Source: Streptomyces celluloflavus | GTDB lineage: Bacteria; Actinomycetota; Actinomycetes; Streptomycetales; Streptomycetaceae | Assembly (NCBI GenBank): GCA_000720995.1 | Contig: JOEL01000004.1 | Coordinates: forward strand, 310,001-374,000 | Direction of reading: 5' to 3' | Length of the DNA stretch: 64,000 bases | Part shown: positions 53,795 to 62,527 of the stretch, one piece after another | Layout of the letters: each line of letters starts with the position of its first letter | Position numbering within the stretch: the stretch's first letter is position 1 | Program-made: the position numbers and the translations under genes | Notes under the pieces: model-generated | Database searches by the model: none | Told to the model about the DNA's origin: nothing | Seen by the model: the letters and a program-made list of their open reading frames with translations, nothing else

Positions 53795-55168
53795 TCAGGT
53801 CCGGGCAAGTCGCTTGAGAAGCAAGGCCGATGCGACCGGCCGGGCACCGGCCTTCGCCACGCCGTCGGCCACTTCCCGGTCCGTGGAGACCACGACCACC
53901 GGGCGGCCGGGCGGCTCGGCCCGCACCAGCTGGCGGATCAACTCGTCGGCCGTCACGCCCGGTTTGCTGAACAGCACCCGCACCCCGCGCGGCGGGGCGA
54001 GCAGCACCGGCGCCGCGAGTTCCGCGCCGTCGAAGACGCAGGTCATCTCCGCGCCGGTCTGCGCCGCCAGCACCGCGAGACCGCCCAGCAGCCGCAGCCG
54101 CTGCTTGTCCAGCGGCATCGTCGGATAGCCGGTCTTGGTGACGTTGTAGCCATCCACCACCAAATGCGCCTGCGGCAGGGCCAGCAGCTGGTCGAGGAGT
54201 GCCGGGTCCATCTCCGACAGCGCCCGGGTCGCGATGTCCCTCGGCGTCATCCGGCCCGGCACGACCGCCTCGACGGTGTCCGCCGGATGGACGTTCGCGG
54301 GCGGCAGGGCCAGCTCGCGGCGGAGCCCCTGGGCCGCGTCCAGGACCGTGTCCAGCAGCAGCCGCAGCCGCATGTCCTCGACGCTGCGGCCCTCCCGGAC
54401 GGCCCGTCTGCTGGTCTCCAGCGCCGCCTCGGCCTCGGCGATCCGGGCCTTGAGCCGGCGCAGTTCGCTGTCCGCGGCGGTCTTCTCCGTCGCCGCCTGC
54501 GACCGCGCGGCCTCCAGCGCCGCGACCGCCTTGCGCACCGCCGCCTCGCCCCGCTTGACGTCGCTCAGCGCGCTGCGCAGCTTGCGCTGCAACGACTCGT
54601 TCTCCTTGCGGACCGCGTCCAGGTCGGCCCGGGAGCGGTCGGACTCCGTACGGGCGTCCGCCCGCGCCTGCGCCAGCTCCTCGCGCAGCCGGGCCAGCTC
54701 CCGCTCGGCCTCCTCGCCGGCCCGCTCGGCACGGACCCGCTGGGCCTCCTCGCCGGCCGCCGCGACGAGCTTGACCCAGCCCTCCGGGCGCAGCACATAG
54801 GCCGCCGCCGCGACATCCAGCGGGTCGGCGGCGGCGGGCGGGGTGCCGTGCTCCAGGGCTTCGGCGAGTTCCGGCTGGGCCTCGCGGAGCTTGCCCGCGA
54901 TCCGCTGCCGGAAGACCGCATCGCTCTCCAGCGCCGCAGCCATCGCATTACCGGCGAATTTCGCCCGGCGAGTCGGCGTGAAACGTGCGTACTGCCGTAG
55001 CGGTGGCGGGAGTTCGGCGACCGTCAGACCGCCGAACGCCTCCGCCGTGAGCGCCACGACGCGGCGCCGTACGCCCTCGGGCAGCGGACGGTCGAGCACC
55101 TCGTCGGCCGCACCCTCCGGTGCGTCGTCGTGCGCTGAGCCCGGCTCCCCCTCTGGACGCTCCTCCAC
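53795..55168 (-). CDS. NYN-domain (YacP-like) putative RNase with long coiled coil
   Basis: A 457-residue protein: an N-terminal helical domain (VLDRPLPEGVRRRVVALTAEAFGGLTVAELPPPLRQYARFTPTRRAKFAGNAMAAAL), a coiled coil (about 150-265, Glu/Arg/Ala heptads), and a C-terminal NYN/YacP PIN-like nuclease domain (LVVDGYNVTKTGYPTMPLDKQRLRLLGGLAVLAAQTGAEMTCVFDGAEL, VVVVSTDREVADGV with acidic metal residues). YacP/Rae1 relatives cut mRNA on ribosomes. Actinobacterial copies carry this N-terminal fusion. GTG start. Precedes nothing downstream in operon except the promoter region of NlpC; 18 bp after the zinc-ribbon gene, so co-transcribed with it. Confidence 0.9.
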   Translation of the reverse strand: MEERPEGEPGSAHDDAPEGAADEVLDRPLPEGVRRRVVALTAEAFGGLTVAELPPPLRQYARFTPTRRAKFAGNAMAAALESDAVFRQRIAGKLREAQPELAEALEHGTPPAAADPLDVAAAAYVLRPEGWVKLVAAAGEEAQRVRAERAGEEAERELARLREELAQARADARTESDRSRADLDAVRKENESLQRKLRSALSDVKRGEAAVRKAVAALEAARSQAATEKTAADSELRRLKARIAEAEAALETSRRAVREGRSVEDMRLRLLLDTVLDAAQGLRRELALPPANVHPADTVEAVVPGRMTPRDIATRALSEMDPALLDQLLALPQAHLVVDGYNVTKTGYPTMPLDKQRLRLLGGLAVLAAQTGAEMTCVFDGAELAAPVLLAPPRGVRVLFSKPGVTADELIRQLVRAEPPGRPVVVVSTDREVADGVAKAGARPVASALLLKRLART

Positions 55169-55186
55169 GGCTGCATCGCTCCGATC

Positions 55187-55426
55187 TCAGGCGCTCGCGC
55201 CCGGCCGGTCCACCAGCTCGATCTGGTCGACCGCGTTGCACCAGCGGCAGCGCACGGACTCGATGCTCTCATCGAGGACCTCGCGCTCCTCCACCCTCGG
55301 CTCCCCGGCCAGATCCAGGTGGATGTACTCCACGACCTTGGACCGGCGGGTCACATCGAAACGCGTGAGGTTGCCGCACAGCGTGCAGCGCCACCGCGTC
55401 TCGGCCGTCGGCAGGGGAAGCGCCAT
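55187..55426 (-). CDS. Small zinc-ribbon-like protein
   Basis: A 79-residue protein with two CxxC knuckles (RWRCTLCGNLTRF at residue 14-17 and VRCRWCNAVDQIELVD at about 59-62), a probable single zinc ribbon. The acidic middle (VEEREVLDESIES) is predicted to be exposed. Begins after AGAGGAC, seven bases from the ATG. First gene of a pair with the NYN protein; nucleic-acid binding alongside that RNase is an inference. Function unknown. Confidence 0.82.
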   Translation of the reverse strand: MALPLPTAETRWRCTLCGNLTRFDVTRRSKVVEYIHLDLAGEPRVEEREVLDESIESVRCRWCNAVDQIELVDRPGASA

Positions 55427-55621
55427 CGTGAAGTCCTCTTTCGTGCTCGTTCGTACTCGTGCCCGTGCAGCTTCCCGCGGTGCGCCGTCGGACTGCGGAA
55501 GTACGTCAAAATACTGCCTGTAACCCTACGGCCTCGCAGGGGCCGGTGCGGGCGCTCCCCGAGAGCCGGGACGCGGCGAGGCACTCTGTCCCGATTGCCC
55601 CCGTTACGTCATGATCACTTC

Positions 55622-56452
55622 ATGACGGCGCCGTCGCAATCCCCCGGTTCTCCCCGTCCCGCACGTCGTTCACGTTATTCACGCTATTCACGTGGTTCCC
55701 GTCGTTCACGTTCCCCCCGCTTCACCCGGCCGGCCCAGCCCGCCCGGTCCCTGCGCGCCGTGTTCTCCCGGATGACGGCCGTGCTGATCGCCCTGAACTG
55801 CGCGGTCTTCGCGCTCGGCCCCGCCTCCGGCCTGAACCGGATGTACGGCAGCGGCGACGCGCTGCTCCGGGCCCAGGCCGGCTACTTCGCGCAGTGGGGG
55901 GTGATCCCGGCCGACCTGTGGAGCGGTTCGGTCCGGGCCCTGGTCACCCCGCTCACCGCCCTGTTCGTCCACGGCGGCTGGCTGCACCTGCTCGGCAACA
56001 TGCTCTTTCTCTACGTCTTCGGCGGGATGGCCGAGGCCCGGATGGGCCGGCTGCCGTTCGCCGTCTTCTACCTCGCGACCGGCTATCTGGCGCTGCTCGG
56101 CTACGCGGCCGCACACGCCGCGTCCGGCCAGACCCTGGTGGGTGCCTCGGGCGCGATCTCCGGCGTCCTGGGCGCCTTCCTCCACCTCTTTCCCCGGGCC
56201 CGGGTCACCAGCGTCTTCCCGTTCCTCTTCTTCCTGCCGCTGCGCTTCCCCGCCTGGGCCGTACTGCTCTTCTGGTTCTTCCTCCAGTGGCGGTCGGCGC
56301 AGGACGGCCCCAGCGGTCCGGGCGTCGCCTACCTCGCGCATGTGGTGGGCTTCGCGCTCGGCTTCCTCTACGCGTGGGTCCGCTATCGGAGGGATAGTGT
56401 GGTGGCCACCAGGGGCAACGCACCGGCGACCGAGGGAGAGAGCCAGCCGTGA
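55622..56452 (+). CDS. Rhomboid-family intramembrane serine protease
   Basis: A 276-residue membrane protein. After a basic, Ser/Arg/Tyr-rich cytoplasmic tail of about 45 residues (repeated RYSRYSRGSRRSRS), six membrane helices follow. ALFVHGGWLHLLGNMLFLYVFG is the L1/TM2 block, TLVGASGAISGVLGAFLHLFP carries the catalytic Ser (GASG), and YLAHVVGFALGFLYAW the catalytic His. Length and motif order are those of active bacterial rhomboids. ATG 55622 is the first after the promoter region; longer frames read non-family sequence. The stop overlaps the Lrp-domain start (GTGA). Confidence 0.93.
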   Translation: MTAPSQSPGSPRPARRSRYSRYSRGSRRSRSPRFTRPAQPARSLRAVFSRMTAVLIALNCAVFALGPASGLNRMYGSGDALLRAQAGYFAQWGVIPADLWSGSVRALVTPLTALFVHGGWLHLLGNMLFLYVFGGMAEARMGRLPFAVFYLATGYLALLGYAAAHAASGQTLVGASGAISGVLGAFLHLFPRARVTSVFPFLFFLPLRFPAWAVLLFWFFLQWRSAQDGPSGPGVAYLAHVVGFALGFLYAWVRYRRDSVVATRGNAPATEGESQP

Positions 56453-56730
56453 TCACGTCGATCGTGCTCATCAAGACCAGCGTGGACCAGATCCCGGAGA
56501 TCGCCGAGAAGATCGCCGCGCTGGAGGGGGTCAGCGAGGTCTACTCCGTCACCGGCGCGCACGACCTGATCGCGATGGTCCGGGTCGCCGCGCACGACGA
56601 CCTCGCCGACGTCATCCCCGGCCGGATCAGCAAGGTGCCGGGCGTCGCCTCCACGGAGACCCACATCGCCTTCCGCACCTACTCCCAGCACGACCTGGAG
56701 GCGGCCTTCGCCATCGGCCTGGACTCCTAG
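56449..56730 (+). CDS. Stand-alone Lrp/AsnC ligand-binding (RAM) domain protein
   Basis: A 93-residue RAM domain without a helix-turn-helix: ITSIVLIKTSVDQIPEIAEKIAALEGVSEVYSVTGAHDLIAMVRVAAHDDLADVIPGRISKVPGVASTETHIAFRTYSQHDLEAAFAIGLDS. Such stand-alone domains oligomerise and bind amino acids and can modulate full-length Lrp proteins. The GTG overlaps the rhomboid stop by four bases, so translation is coupled. Its stop codon is followed by the CCCTGTCG relative of the dispersed motif. The functional link with the protease is unknown. Confidence 0.92.
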   Translation: MITSIVLIKTSVDQIPEIAEKIAALEGVSEVYSVTGAHDLIAMVRVAAHDDLADVIPGRISKVPGVASTETHIAFRTYSQHDLEAAFAIGLDS

Positions 56731-56761
56731 GCCCTGTCGCCACCTTCCCGCCCGGCCGCCC

Positions 56762-58210
56762 TCAGGCGGAGGGGTCCGGCACGCAACGGCCGCCCTCGGT
56801 GCGGTAGTTCCAGCGCGCACCGTCCGCCACCAGCTCCCGGACCGCCCGCACGAACCGCTCGATGTGCTCATCGGGGGTGCCGGCGCCGAAGCTGACCCGG
56901 ATGGCGTTGAGCGACTTCTCGCCCGGCACCGCCTCGGGGGCGCCGCACTCCCCCGGCTCATCGCTCGCGCTGCCGAGCAGGGTCCGTACGAGCGGGTGCG
57001 CGCAGAACAGGCCGTCGCGGACCCCGATGCCGTACTCCGCCGACAGCGCCGCCGCGAAGTGCGAGCTGTTCCAGCCCTCGACCACGAACGACAGGACGCC
57101 GACCCGCGGGGCGTCGTCGCCGAACAGCGAGAGCACCCGCACCTCGGGGACCGTGGCCAGGCCGGCCCGGACCCGGGCGATCAGCCGCTGCTCGCGCGCC
57201 ACCAGTTCGTCGAAGCCGGCCTCGGTCAGCGCCTGGCAGGCGGCGGCGATGGAGTAGGCGCCGATGACGTTCGGCGAACCGGCCTCGTGCCGGGCCGCGG
57301 TGGTGTGCCAGTCGACGTCCACCCCGCCGTCCGTACGCCGCGCGACCGTGCGGCTGGCCCCGCCGCCCGCGAGGTACGGCTCGGCGCCCTGCAGCCAGTC
57401 CGCGCGGCCGGCCAGTACCCCGGCGCCGAACGGCGCGTACAGCTTGTGCCCGGAGAAGGCCACCCAGTCCACGTCCAGATCGTGGATGTCGATGGGGTGG
57501 TGCGGTGCGAGCTGTGCCGCGTCCAGCACGATCCGCGCGCCGTGCGCATGCGCCACGGCCGCCAGCTCCCGCACCGGCCACAGCTCACCGGTCACGTTCG
57601 ACGCACCGGTCACGCACACCAGCGCCGGACCGGCGGGCCGCCCCGTGCCCGGCTCCGTACCGGCGGCGGGCTCGCGGCCGGCCAGTGCCGCCGCCAGGAT
57701 GTCGACCGCCTGCCGCGGGGTGCGCGGCGCGTCCAGGTACGTGACCACGGTGTCCGCGCGCCGCTCCCACGGCAGCAGCGACGCATGGTGCTCGGTCTCG
57801 AAGACGAACACCTCGGTGTCCTGCGGGAGGGCGGCCGCCAGCAGGTTCAGCGAGTCGGTCGTGGAGCGGGTGAAGACCACCTGGTCGCCCGCGTCGCCGT
57901 CCGGGCGGCAGCCCAGGAAGTCCGCGATCGTCCGGCGGCTGTTCTCGAACAGGTCCGTGGACAGCTGCGAGAGGTACCCGGCACCGCGGTGCACGCTGCC
58001 GTAGTACGGCGCGTAGGCCGCCACGTCGTCCCAGACCCGCTGGAGCGCCGGGGCGCTGGCGGCGTAGTCCAGCGCGGCGTAGTCGACCTCGCCACCGGTC
58101 ACCAGCGGGACCCGGACGTCCCGCCCCAGCACCGGCAGCGGCGCACAGACGGAACGGTCGGCGGAGACGGTGCAGTCGGCGGAAACAGCGGAATCGACGG
58201 AAACAGGCAT
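56762..58210 (-). CDS. Class V aminotransferase, cysteine-desulfurase-like
   Basis: A 482-residue PLP enzyme of the SufS/CsdA type. DYAALDYAASAPALQRVWDDVAAYAPYYGSVHRGAGYLS, VFTRSTTDSLNLLAAALP, the PLP-Asp in ARIVLDAAQLAPHHPIDIHDLDVDWVAFSGHKLYAPFGAGVL (Lys in SGHK), and the catalytic-cysteine motif GVRDGLFCAHPLV (RxGxxCAxP, Cys403) are present. The N-terminal 25 residues are Ser/Val/Asp-rich and non-family. ATG 58210 follows GGGAG and lies about 195 bp downstream of a SAM-IV riboswitch, so expression should fall when SAM is plentiful. This suggests a role in sulfur mobilisation linked to methionine/SAM rather than general Fe-S assembly. Confidence 0.88.
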   Translation of the reverse strand: MPVSVDSAVSADCTVSADRSVCAPLPVLGRDVRVPLVTGGEVDYAALDYAASAPALQRVWDDVAAYAPYYGSVHRGAGYLSQLSTDLFENSRRTIADFLGCRPDGDAGDQVVFTRSTTDSLNLLAAALPQDTEVFVFETEHHASLLPWERRADTVVTYLDAPRTPRQAVDILAAALAGREPAAGTEPGTGRPAGPALVCVTGASNVTGELWPVRELAAVAHAHGARIVLDAAQLAPHHPIDIHDLDVDWVAFSGHKLYAPFGAGVLAGRADWLQGAEPYLAGGGASRTVARRTDGGVDVDWHTTAARHEAGSPNVIGAYSIAAACQALTEAGFDELVAREQRLIARVRAGLATVPEVRVLSLFGDDAPRVGVLSFVVEGWNSSHFAAALSAEYGIGVRDGLFCAHPLVRTLLGSASDEPGECGAPEAVPGEKSLNAIRVSFGAGTPDEHIERFVRAVRELVADGARWNYRTEGGRCVPDPSA

Positions 58211-58388
58211 GGCGAACTCCCGTGAGAGAAAAGCGAATTCGCTGCGCGCACCGGCGCGAAAAAGCGCGGGCGCAGCGTGCTGAAGAAAGAGAGAAGACGC
58301 GCGGAAAAAGGCGCGGAATAACGCGGAGAAAGGGGCCTTGGGCCCTATCGCATTCGCTTCATCACGGAAGGTGCTCCCTCGGGGACCA

Positions 58389-58408
58389 GGATCCCTGGCG
58401 AGGGATCC
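58389..58408 (-). terminator. Hairpin at the 3' edge of the SAM-IV riboswitch
   Basis: GGATCCCT-CGCC(GGCG)-AGGGATCC, a perfect 8-bp stem with a 4-nt loop. It may be the expression platform (terminator) or a structural stem of the riboswitch. No T-run follows. Confidence 0.5.
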
Positions 58409-58521
58409 GCGCTTGCCGCAGACCTCGTTGCCTGCGACCTGGTCATCACCCGGGGCACCCCGCCACGGAAGGAGGGTTGCCGGACAGCGGGCCGGGGCCT
58501 GCATCGCTGTCACTCGTGACC
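58405..58521 (-). promoter_or_regulatory. SAM-IV riboswitch
   Basis: On the minus strand the leader carries the actinobacterial SAM-IV motifs in order: GTCACGAGTGACAGCGATGC, CCCCGGCCCGCTGTCCGGCAACCCTCC, GTGGCGGGGTGCCCCGGGTGATGACC and GGCAAGCGCGG. The P1 strands GGTCACGAGTG and GGGTGATGACC pair. It controls the desulfurase-like gene downstream. Confidence 0.85.
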
Positions 58522-58545
58522 TGGGCAGAATCATGCCACACGAAC

Positions 58546-58591
58546 AAAAAGGCGCAAGGCCCGGTCCGTCATGCGGACCGGGCCTTGCGCC
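58546..58591 (-). terminator. Intrinsic terminator of trpD
   Basis: A perfect 18-bp stem (GGCGCAAGGCCCGGTCCG, 58551-58568, with 58574-58591) with a 5-nt loop, followed on the minus strand by TTTTTGTT. It starts 28 bp beyond the trpD stop and insulates the SAM-IV leader of the next gene. Confidence 0.9.
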
Positions 58592-58618
58592 ATATCCCGC
58601 GCCCGGGACCGGCCGTGC

Positions 58619-59683
58619 TCAGGCGTTGCTGGCCGCCACCCAGCGCGCCAGCGCCGCTTTGGCCGCCCCGGAGTCGATCGACTCGGCGGCCCGCTCGATA
58701 CCCGCCCGGATCTGCTCCGCCAACGGGGCGTCGGCCGGCTGGAGCGCCACCAGCGCCGCCGCGGAGTTCAGCAGCACGGCGTCCCGTACCGGGCCCTTCT
58801 CCCCGTCCAGCAGCCGGCGCGCCACCTCCGCGTTGTACGCCGCGTCCGCGCCGCGCAGTGCCTCCACCGGGACCAGCGGGATGCCGACGTCACGCGGGTC
58901 GAAGGGCTCCTCGCGCACCGCGCCGTCGCGCACCGTCCACACCCGGGAGGTCGCGGTCGTGGTCAGCTCGTCCAGCCCGTCGTCGCCGCGGAAGACCAGC
59001 GCCGACGAGCCGCGCTCGGCGAGCACCCCGGCGAGGATCGGCGCCATCCGGGCGTCGGCGACACCGGTCGCCTGGGCACGGACCCGCGCCGGGTTGGTCA
59101 GCGGGCCGAGCACGTTGAACGTGGTGCGGATGCCCAGCTCACGGCGGGCGGGGGCGACATACCGCAGCGAGGGGTGGAACTTCACCGCGAAGCAGAAGGT
59201 GATGCCCGCCTCCCGCGCGACCTCGGTGACCCGCTGCGGCGTCAGATCGAGATTGACGCCGAGCTGCTCCAGCACATCGGAGGCGCCGCTCGCCGACGAC
59301 GCCGCGCGGTTGCCGTGCTTGACGACCTTCGCGCCGGTGCCGGCCACCACGATCGAGGACATCGTGGAGATGTTGACGGTCTTGGCGCCGTCACCGCCGG
59401 TGCCGACGATGTCCACGCTCGGCCCCGGCACCTCGATCAGCCGGGCGTGCGCGTACATCGTCCGGACCAGTCCGGAGATCTCCGCGACGGTCTCACCCTT
59501 GGCCCGCAGCGCCACCGCGAAACCGGCGATCTGCGCGTCGCTGGCCTCGCCCCGCATGATCTTGTCCATCGCCCACGCGGTGTCGTCGGCGGCGAGGTCA
59601 CGGCCGGCCAGCAGGGCGTTCAGGATGCCCGGCCAGGTGTGGGCCGCCACGCTGTCGCCGCCAACCGGGGTCACAACGTTCAT
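58619..59683 (-). CDS. trpD: Anthranilate phosphoribosyltransferase
   Basis: Transfers phosphoribose from PRPP to anthranilate, the second step from chorismate to Trp. The 354-residue protein has [24 protein letters not shown] (GTGGD, PRPP site), [27 protein letters not shown] and [32 protein letters not shown]. About ten extra N-terminal residues ([10 protein letters not shown]) precede the family start; ATG 59683 follows CAGGAG. Monocistronic, ended by the strong hairpin at 58546-58591; not linked to trpEG and without its own leader peptide. Confidence 0.95.
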   Translation of the reverse strand: MNVVTPVGGDSVAAHTWPGILNALLAGRDLAADDTAWAMDKIMRGEASDAQIAGFAVALRAKGETVAEISGLVRTMYAHARLIEVPGPSVDIVGTGGDGAKTVNISTMSSIVVAGTGAKVVKHGNRAASSASGASDVLEQLGVNLDLTPQRVTEVAREAGITFCFAVKFHPSLRYVAPARRELGIRTTFNVLGPLTNPARVRAQATGVADARMAPILAGVLAERGSSALVFRGDDGLDELTTTATSRVWTVRDGAVREEPFDPRDVGIPLVPVEALRGADAAYNAEVARRLLDGEKGPVRDAVLLNSAAALVALQPADAPLAEQIRAGIERAAESIDSGAAKAALARWVAASNA

Positions 59684-59750
59684 GGTCCACGCTCCTGGTT
59701 TCGTCTCCTGCTTGTGCGGCCAACCCTATCGACCCCCGGGCATGCCGGAA

Positions 59751-59780
59751 GGCCCCGTCCGGATGAGGCAGGACGGGGCC
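59751..59780 (-). terminator. Terminator hairpin between qcrB and trpD
   Basis: GGCCCCGTCC (59751-59760) pairs perfectly with GGACGGGGCC (59771-59780) around a 10-nt loop, about 50 bp after the qcrB stop. It should end the qcr operon before trpD. Confidence 0.7.
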
Positions 59781-59828
59781 CTCTGGGTGGCGTACTCACA
59801 ACCGCGCCCCTATAGGACGCCGCGGGGA

Positions 59829-61466
59829 TCAGTGGTGGCCGTGGCCGCTGGTGATCTCCTTGTACTCCTCCGCCGTGGGCTTCGGAATGACGTTGTCCTC
59901 GCCGTAATAGCCCTGCGAGAGCTTGGCGCGCAGCTTCTGCGAACGCGGCACCTTGCGCTCGACCCCGTTCTCGTCGACCGTCGGGCCGATCTCCATGGGC
60001 TCGGGCTGGTGGTGCTGGGTGAGCGTGTGCAGCTGCTCCTGGTTGAGCGGCTCGTGGATCTCGACGAACTCACCGTGCGGCAGGCGCTTGATGATGCCGG
60101 ACTCGCGCCCGTGCAGCACCTTGTCCTTGTCGCGCCGCTGGAGACCCAGGCAGATCCGCTTGGTGACGATGAAGGCGAGCACCGGCCCGACGAAGAACGC
60201 GATCCGGACGAACCAGCTGATCACGTTGATCGACAGGTGGAAGTGCGTGGCCCACAGGTCGTTGCCGCCACCGATGAGCATCACGAAGTACGCGGTCAGC
60301 CAGGCCACACCGAAGCCGGTGCGGGTCGGGGCGTTGCGCGGACGGTCCAGGAGGTGGTGCTCGCGCTTGTCACCGGTGATCCAGGACTCGATGAACGGGT
60401 AGACCGCGATCGCGACCAGGACCAGCGGGAAGATCACGATCGGGATCAGCACACCGAAGTTGATGGTGTGACCCCAGATGTCCCATTCCCAGCCGGGCAT
60501 CACACGCACCAGGCCCTCGGCGAAGCCCATGTACCAGTCGGGCTGGGCGCCGGTGGACACCTGGTCCGGACGGTACGGACCGATCGCCCACACCGGGTTG
60601 ATGGTGGCGACCGCCGCGATCACCGCGATGAAGCCGAAGACCAGGAAGAAGAAGCCTCCGGCCTTCGCCATGTAGACCGGCAGCAGCGGCATGCCGACGA
60701 CGTTGTTGTTGGTCTTGCCGGCACCCGGGAACTGCGTGTGCTTGTGGTAGAAGACCAGGATCAGGTGCGCCACCAGCAGACCGAGCATGATGCCCGGCAG
60801 CAGCAGCACGTGCACCGTGAAGAACCGCGGGATGATGTCGTGCCCCGGGAACTCGCCGCCGAAGATGAACATCTGGAGGTACGACCCGACCAGCGGGATC
60901 GCCAGGATGACACCCTCGATGAAGCGGACGCCGGTGCCCGAGAGCAGGTCGTCGGGGAGCGAGTAGCCGGTGAAGCCGGTGAACATGCCCAGCACGAACA
61001 GCAGGAAGCCGAACAGCCAGTTGACCTCGCGCGGCTTGCGGAAGGCGCCGGTGAAGAACACCCGCATCATGTGGACCATCATGCCGGCCAGGAAGACCAG
61101 GGCGGCCCAGTGGTGGATCTGCCGGATGAGCAGACCGCCACGGACGTCGAAGCTGATGTTCAGCGTCGACTCGAACGCCTGCGTCATCCGGACCCCGTGC
61201 ATGGGCACGTACGAGCCGTGGTAAACGACCTCGGCCATGCTCGGGTGGAAGAACAGCGTCAGGTAGACGCCGGTCAGGATGATGATGATGAAGCTGTAGA
61301 GGCAGATCTCGCCCAGCATGAAGGACCAGTGGTCCGGGAAGATCTTGCGCATGTTGGCCTTGGCCAGGCTGTAGATGCCCAGCCGGCCGTCCGCCCAGTC
61401 CGCGACCCGTTCGCCGGCGGGCGCTTTGCCGCGGCGCGTGGTGGTCGCGCTCGTCTCGTTACTCAT
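59829..61466 (-). CDS. qcrB: Cytochrome bc1 complex cytochrome b subunit
   Basis: Heme-bearing membrane subunit of the menaquinol-cytochrome c reductase. The 545-residue protein is long, as in actinobacteria, with eight or nine membrane helices. MHGVRMTQAFESTLNISFDVRGGLLIRQIHHWAALVFLAGMMVHMMRVFFTGAFRKPREVNW carries heme-ligating His pairs; EFPGHDIIPRFFTVHVLLLPGIMLGLLVAHLILVFYHKHTQFPG carries the second set. The C-terminal extension of about 120 residues (REHHLLD through EEYKEITSGHGHH) is cytoplasmic and His-rich at the end. ATG overlaps the qcrA stop (ATGA). Part of the supercomplex with cytochrome aa3 oxidase. Confidence 0.96.
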   Translation of the reverse strand: MSNETSATTTRRGKAPAGERVADWADGRLGIYSLAKANMRKIFPDHWSFMLGEICLYSFIIIILTGVYLTLFFHPSMAEVVYHGSYVPMHGVRMTQAFESTLNISFDVRGGLLIRQIHHWAALVFLAGMMVHMMRVFFTGAFRKPREVNWLFGFLLFVLGMFTGFTGYSLPDDLLSGTGVRFIEGVILAIPLVGSYLQMFIFGGEFPGHDIIPRFFTVHVLLLPGIMLGLLVAHLILVFYHKHTQFPGAGKTNNNVVGMPLLPVYMAKAGGFFFLVFGFIAVIAAVATINPVWAIGPYRPDQVSTGAQPDWYMGFAEGLVRVMPGWEWDIWGHTINFGVLIPIVIFPLVLVAIAVYPFIESWITGDKREHHLLDRPRNAPTRTGFGVAWLTAYFVMLIGGGNDLWATHFHLSINVISWFVRIAFFVGPVLAFIVTKRICLGLQRRDKDKVLHGRESGIIKRLPHGEFVEIHEPLNQEQLHTLTQHHQPEPMEIGPTVDENGVERKVPRSQKLRAKLSQGYYGEDNVIPKPTAEEYKEITSGHGHH

Positions 61467-62527
61467 CCGCGCTCCCAGAAGCTCGGGCCGACGGGCTCCG
61501 CGAAGTCGCTTACGGCTTCGAGGTAGCCGTCCTTCACCGTGATGTGCAGCTGCGGCAGCGCGTGTCCGGCCGGGCCGAAGATCACTCGGCCACCGTCAGC
61601 AAGGTCGAAGGTCGACTGGTGGCACGGGCAGAGCACGTGGTGCGTCTGCTGCTCGTAGAGGCTGATCGGGCAACCCACGTGGGTGCAGATCTTCGAGTAG
61701 GCGACGATGCCCTCGTGCGACCATGCGAGTTCCTGCTTGTCCTTGATGTTCTGCGGCTGAATCCGCACGAGCATCAGGGCGTCCTTGGCAATCCGCTGGT
61801 TGAACTCCTCGTCGCTCTCCTCCAGGCCCTCGGGCTTGGCGAACGTCAGGGAGCCGACCGCGATGTCCTCGGGACGCAGCGGGAGGTTGGTGGACTGGTT
61901 GACCAGGCGGATGCCCTTCTTCCAGCCCGAGCCGCGCAGCTTCTTCTCGGGCAGCGGCCCGAGGTCGCGCAGCAGGACGACGCTGGAGAGCGGCACCAGG
62001 GCCAGCGCGCCGAACATCGTGTTGCGGATCAGCTTGCGCCGTGCGAAGCCGGACTCCTTCGCGCCCTGCGCGAAGTCCTCCAGCACCTTGGCCTTGACCT
62101 CCGGCGCGGCCTCGATCGGGTGCCGGTCGTCGGCGACCTCCTCGTCCGACATCAGCGTGCGGGCCCAGTGGACCGCGCCGGCGCCGATGCAGAAGAGCGC
62201 CACACCGAGCGTCAGGCCGAGCGAGAAGTTCAGCGCGCTGACGTGACCGAACGGCCAGATGTAGACGATCTTGTCGATCGGGAAGATCACATACGCGGCG
62301 ATGAAGCCGACCGTCGCGAGCATGGACAGCAGGAAGAGGAAGGCCACGGTGCGCTCGGAGCGCCGGGCGGCCTTCTCGTCGATGTCCTGGACGCGGTGCT
62401 CGTGGGCCGGCAGCCCCGGGTCGGCGAACGGATCGTCCGCTACCTGCACCGCGCCGGCGTGAGCCGTCTCCCGCTCACTGGGAAGGGTTTCTTCTGGCAC
62501 GTCTTCGTGTCGTCCAGTCTCACTCAT
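61463..62527 (-). CDS. qcrA: Cytochrome bc1 complex Rieske iron-sulfur subunit
   Basis: The 354-residue actinobacterial Rieske protein has an N-terminal cytoplasmic region and three membrane helices (VAFLFLLSMLATVGFIAAYVIF, ALNFSLGLTLGVALFCIGAGAVHW, TMFGALALVPLSSVVLL). The Rieske domain has the two cluster motifs CTHVGCPISLY and CPCHQSTFDLADGGRVIFGPAGHALPQLHI (near residues 281-308), supplying two Cys and two His ligands. Translationally coupled on both sides (ATGA overlap with qcrC and qcrB). Transfers electrons from menaquinol to the QcrC hemes. Confidence 0.96.
   Translation of the reverse strand: MSETGRHEDVPEETLPSERETAHAGAVQVADDPFADPGLPAHEHRVQDIDEKAARRSERTVAFLFLLSMLATVGFIAAYVIFPIDKIVYIWPFGHVSALNFSLGLTLGVALFCIGAGAVHWARTLMSDEEVADDRHPIEAAPEVKAKVLEDFAQGAKESGFARRKLIRNTMFGALALVPLSSVVLLRDLGPLPEKKLRGSGWKKGIRLVNQSTNLPLRPEDIAVGSLTFAKPEGLEESDEEFNQRIAKDALMLVRIQPQNIKDKQELAWSHEGIVAYSKICTHVGCPISLYEQQTHHVLCPCHQSTFDLADGGRVIFGPAGHALPQLHITVKDGYLEAVSDFAEPVGPSFWERG

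Noticed and set aside
58211-58534. N-terminal extension of the desulfurase-like protein through the SAM-IV leader
   Set aside because: The open frame continues upstream, but it would translate the riboswitch; the ATG at 58210 has its own ribosome site.
58338-61526. Open frame of over 1000 codons on the plus strand across trpD and qcrB
   Set aside because: It is the antisense shadow of trpD and qcrB and crosses two terminators and the SAM-IV leader.
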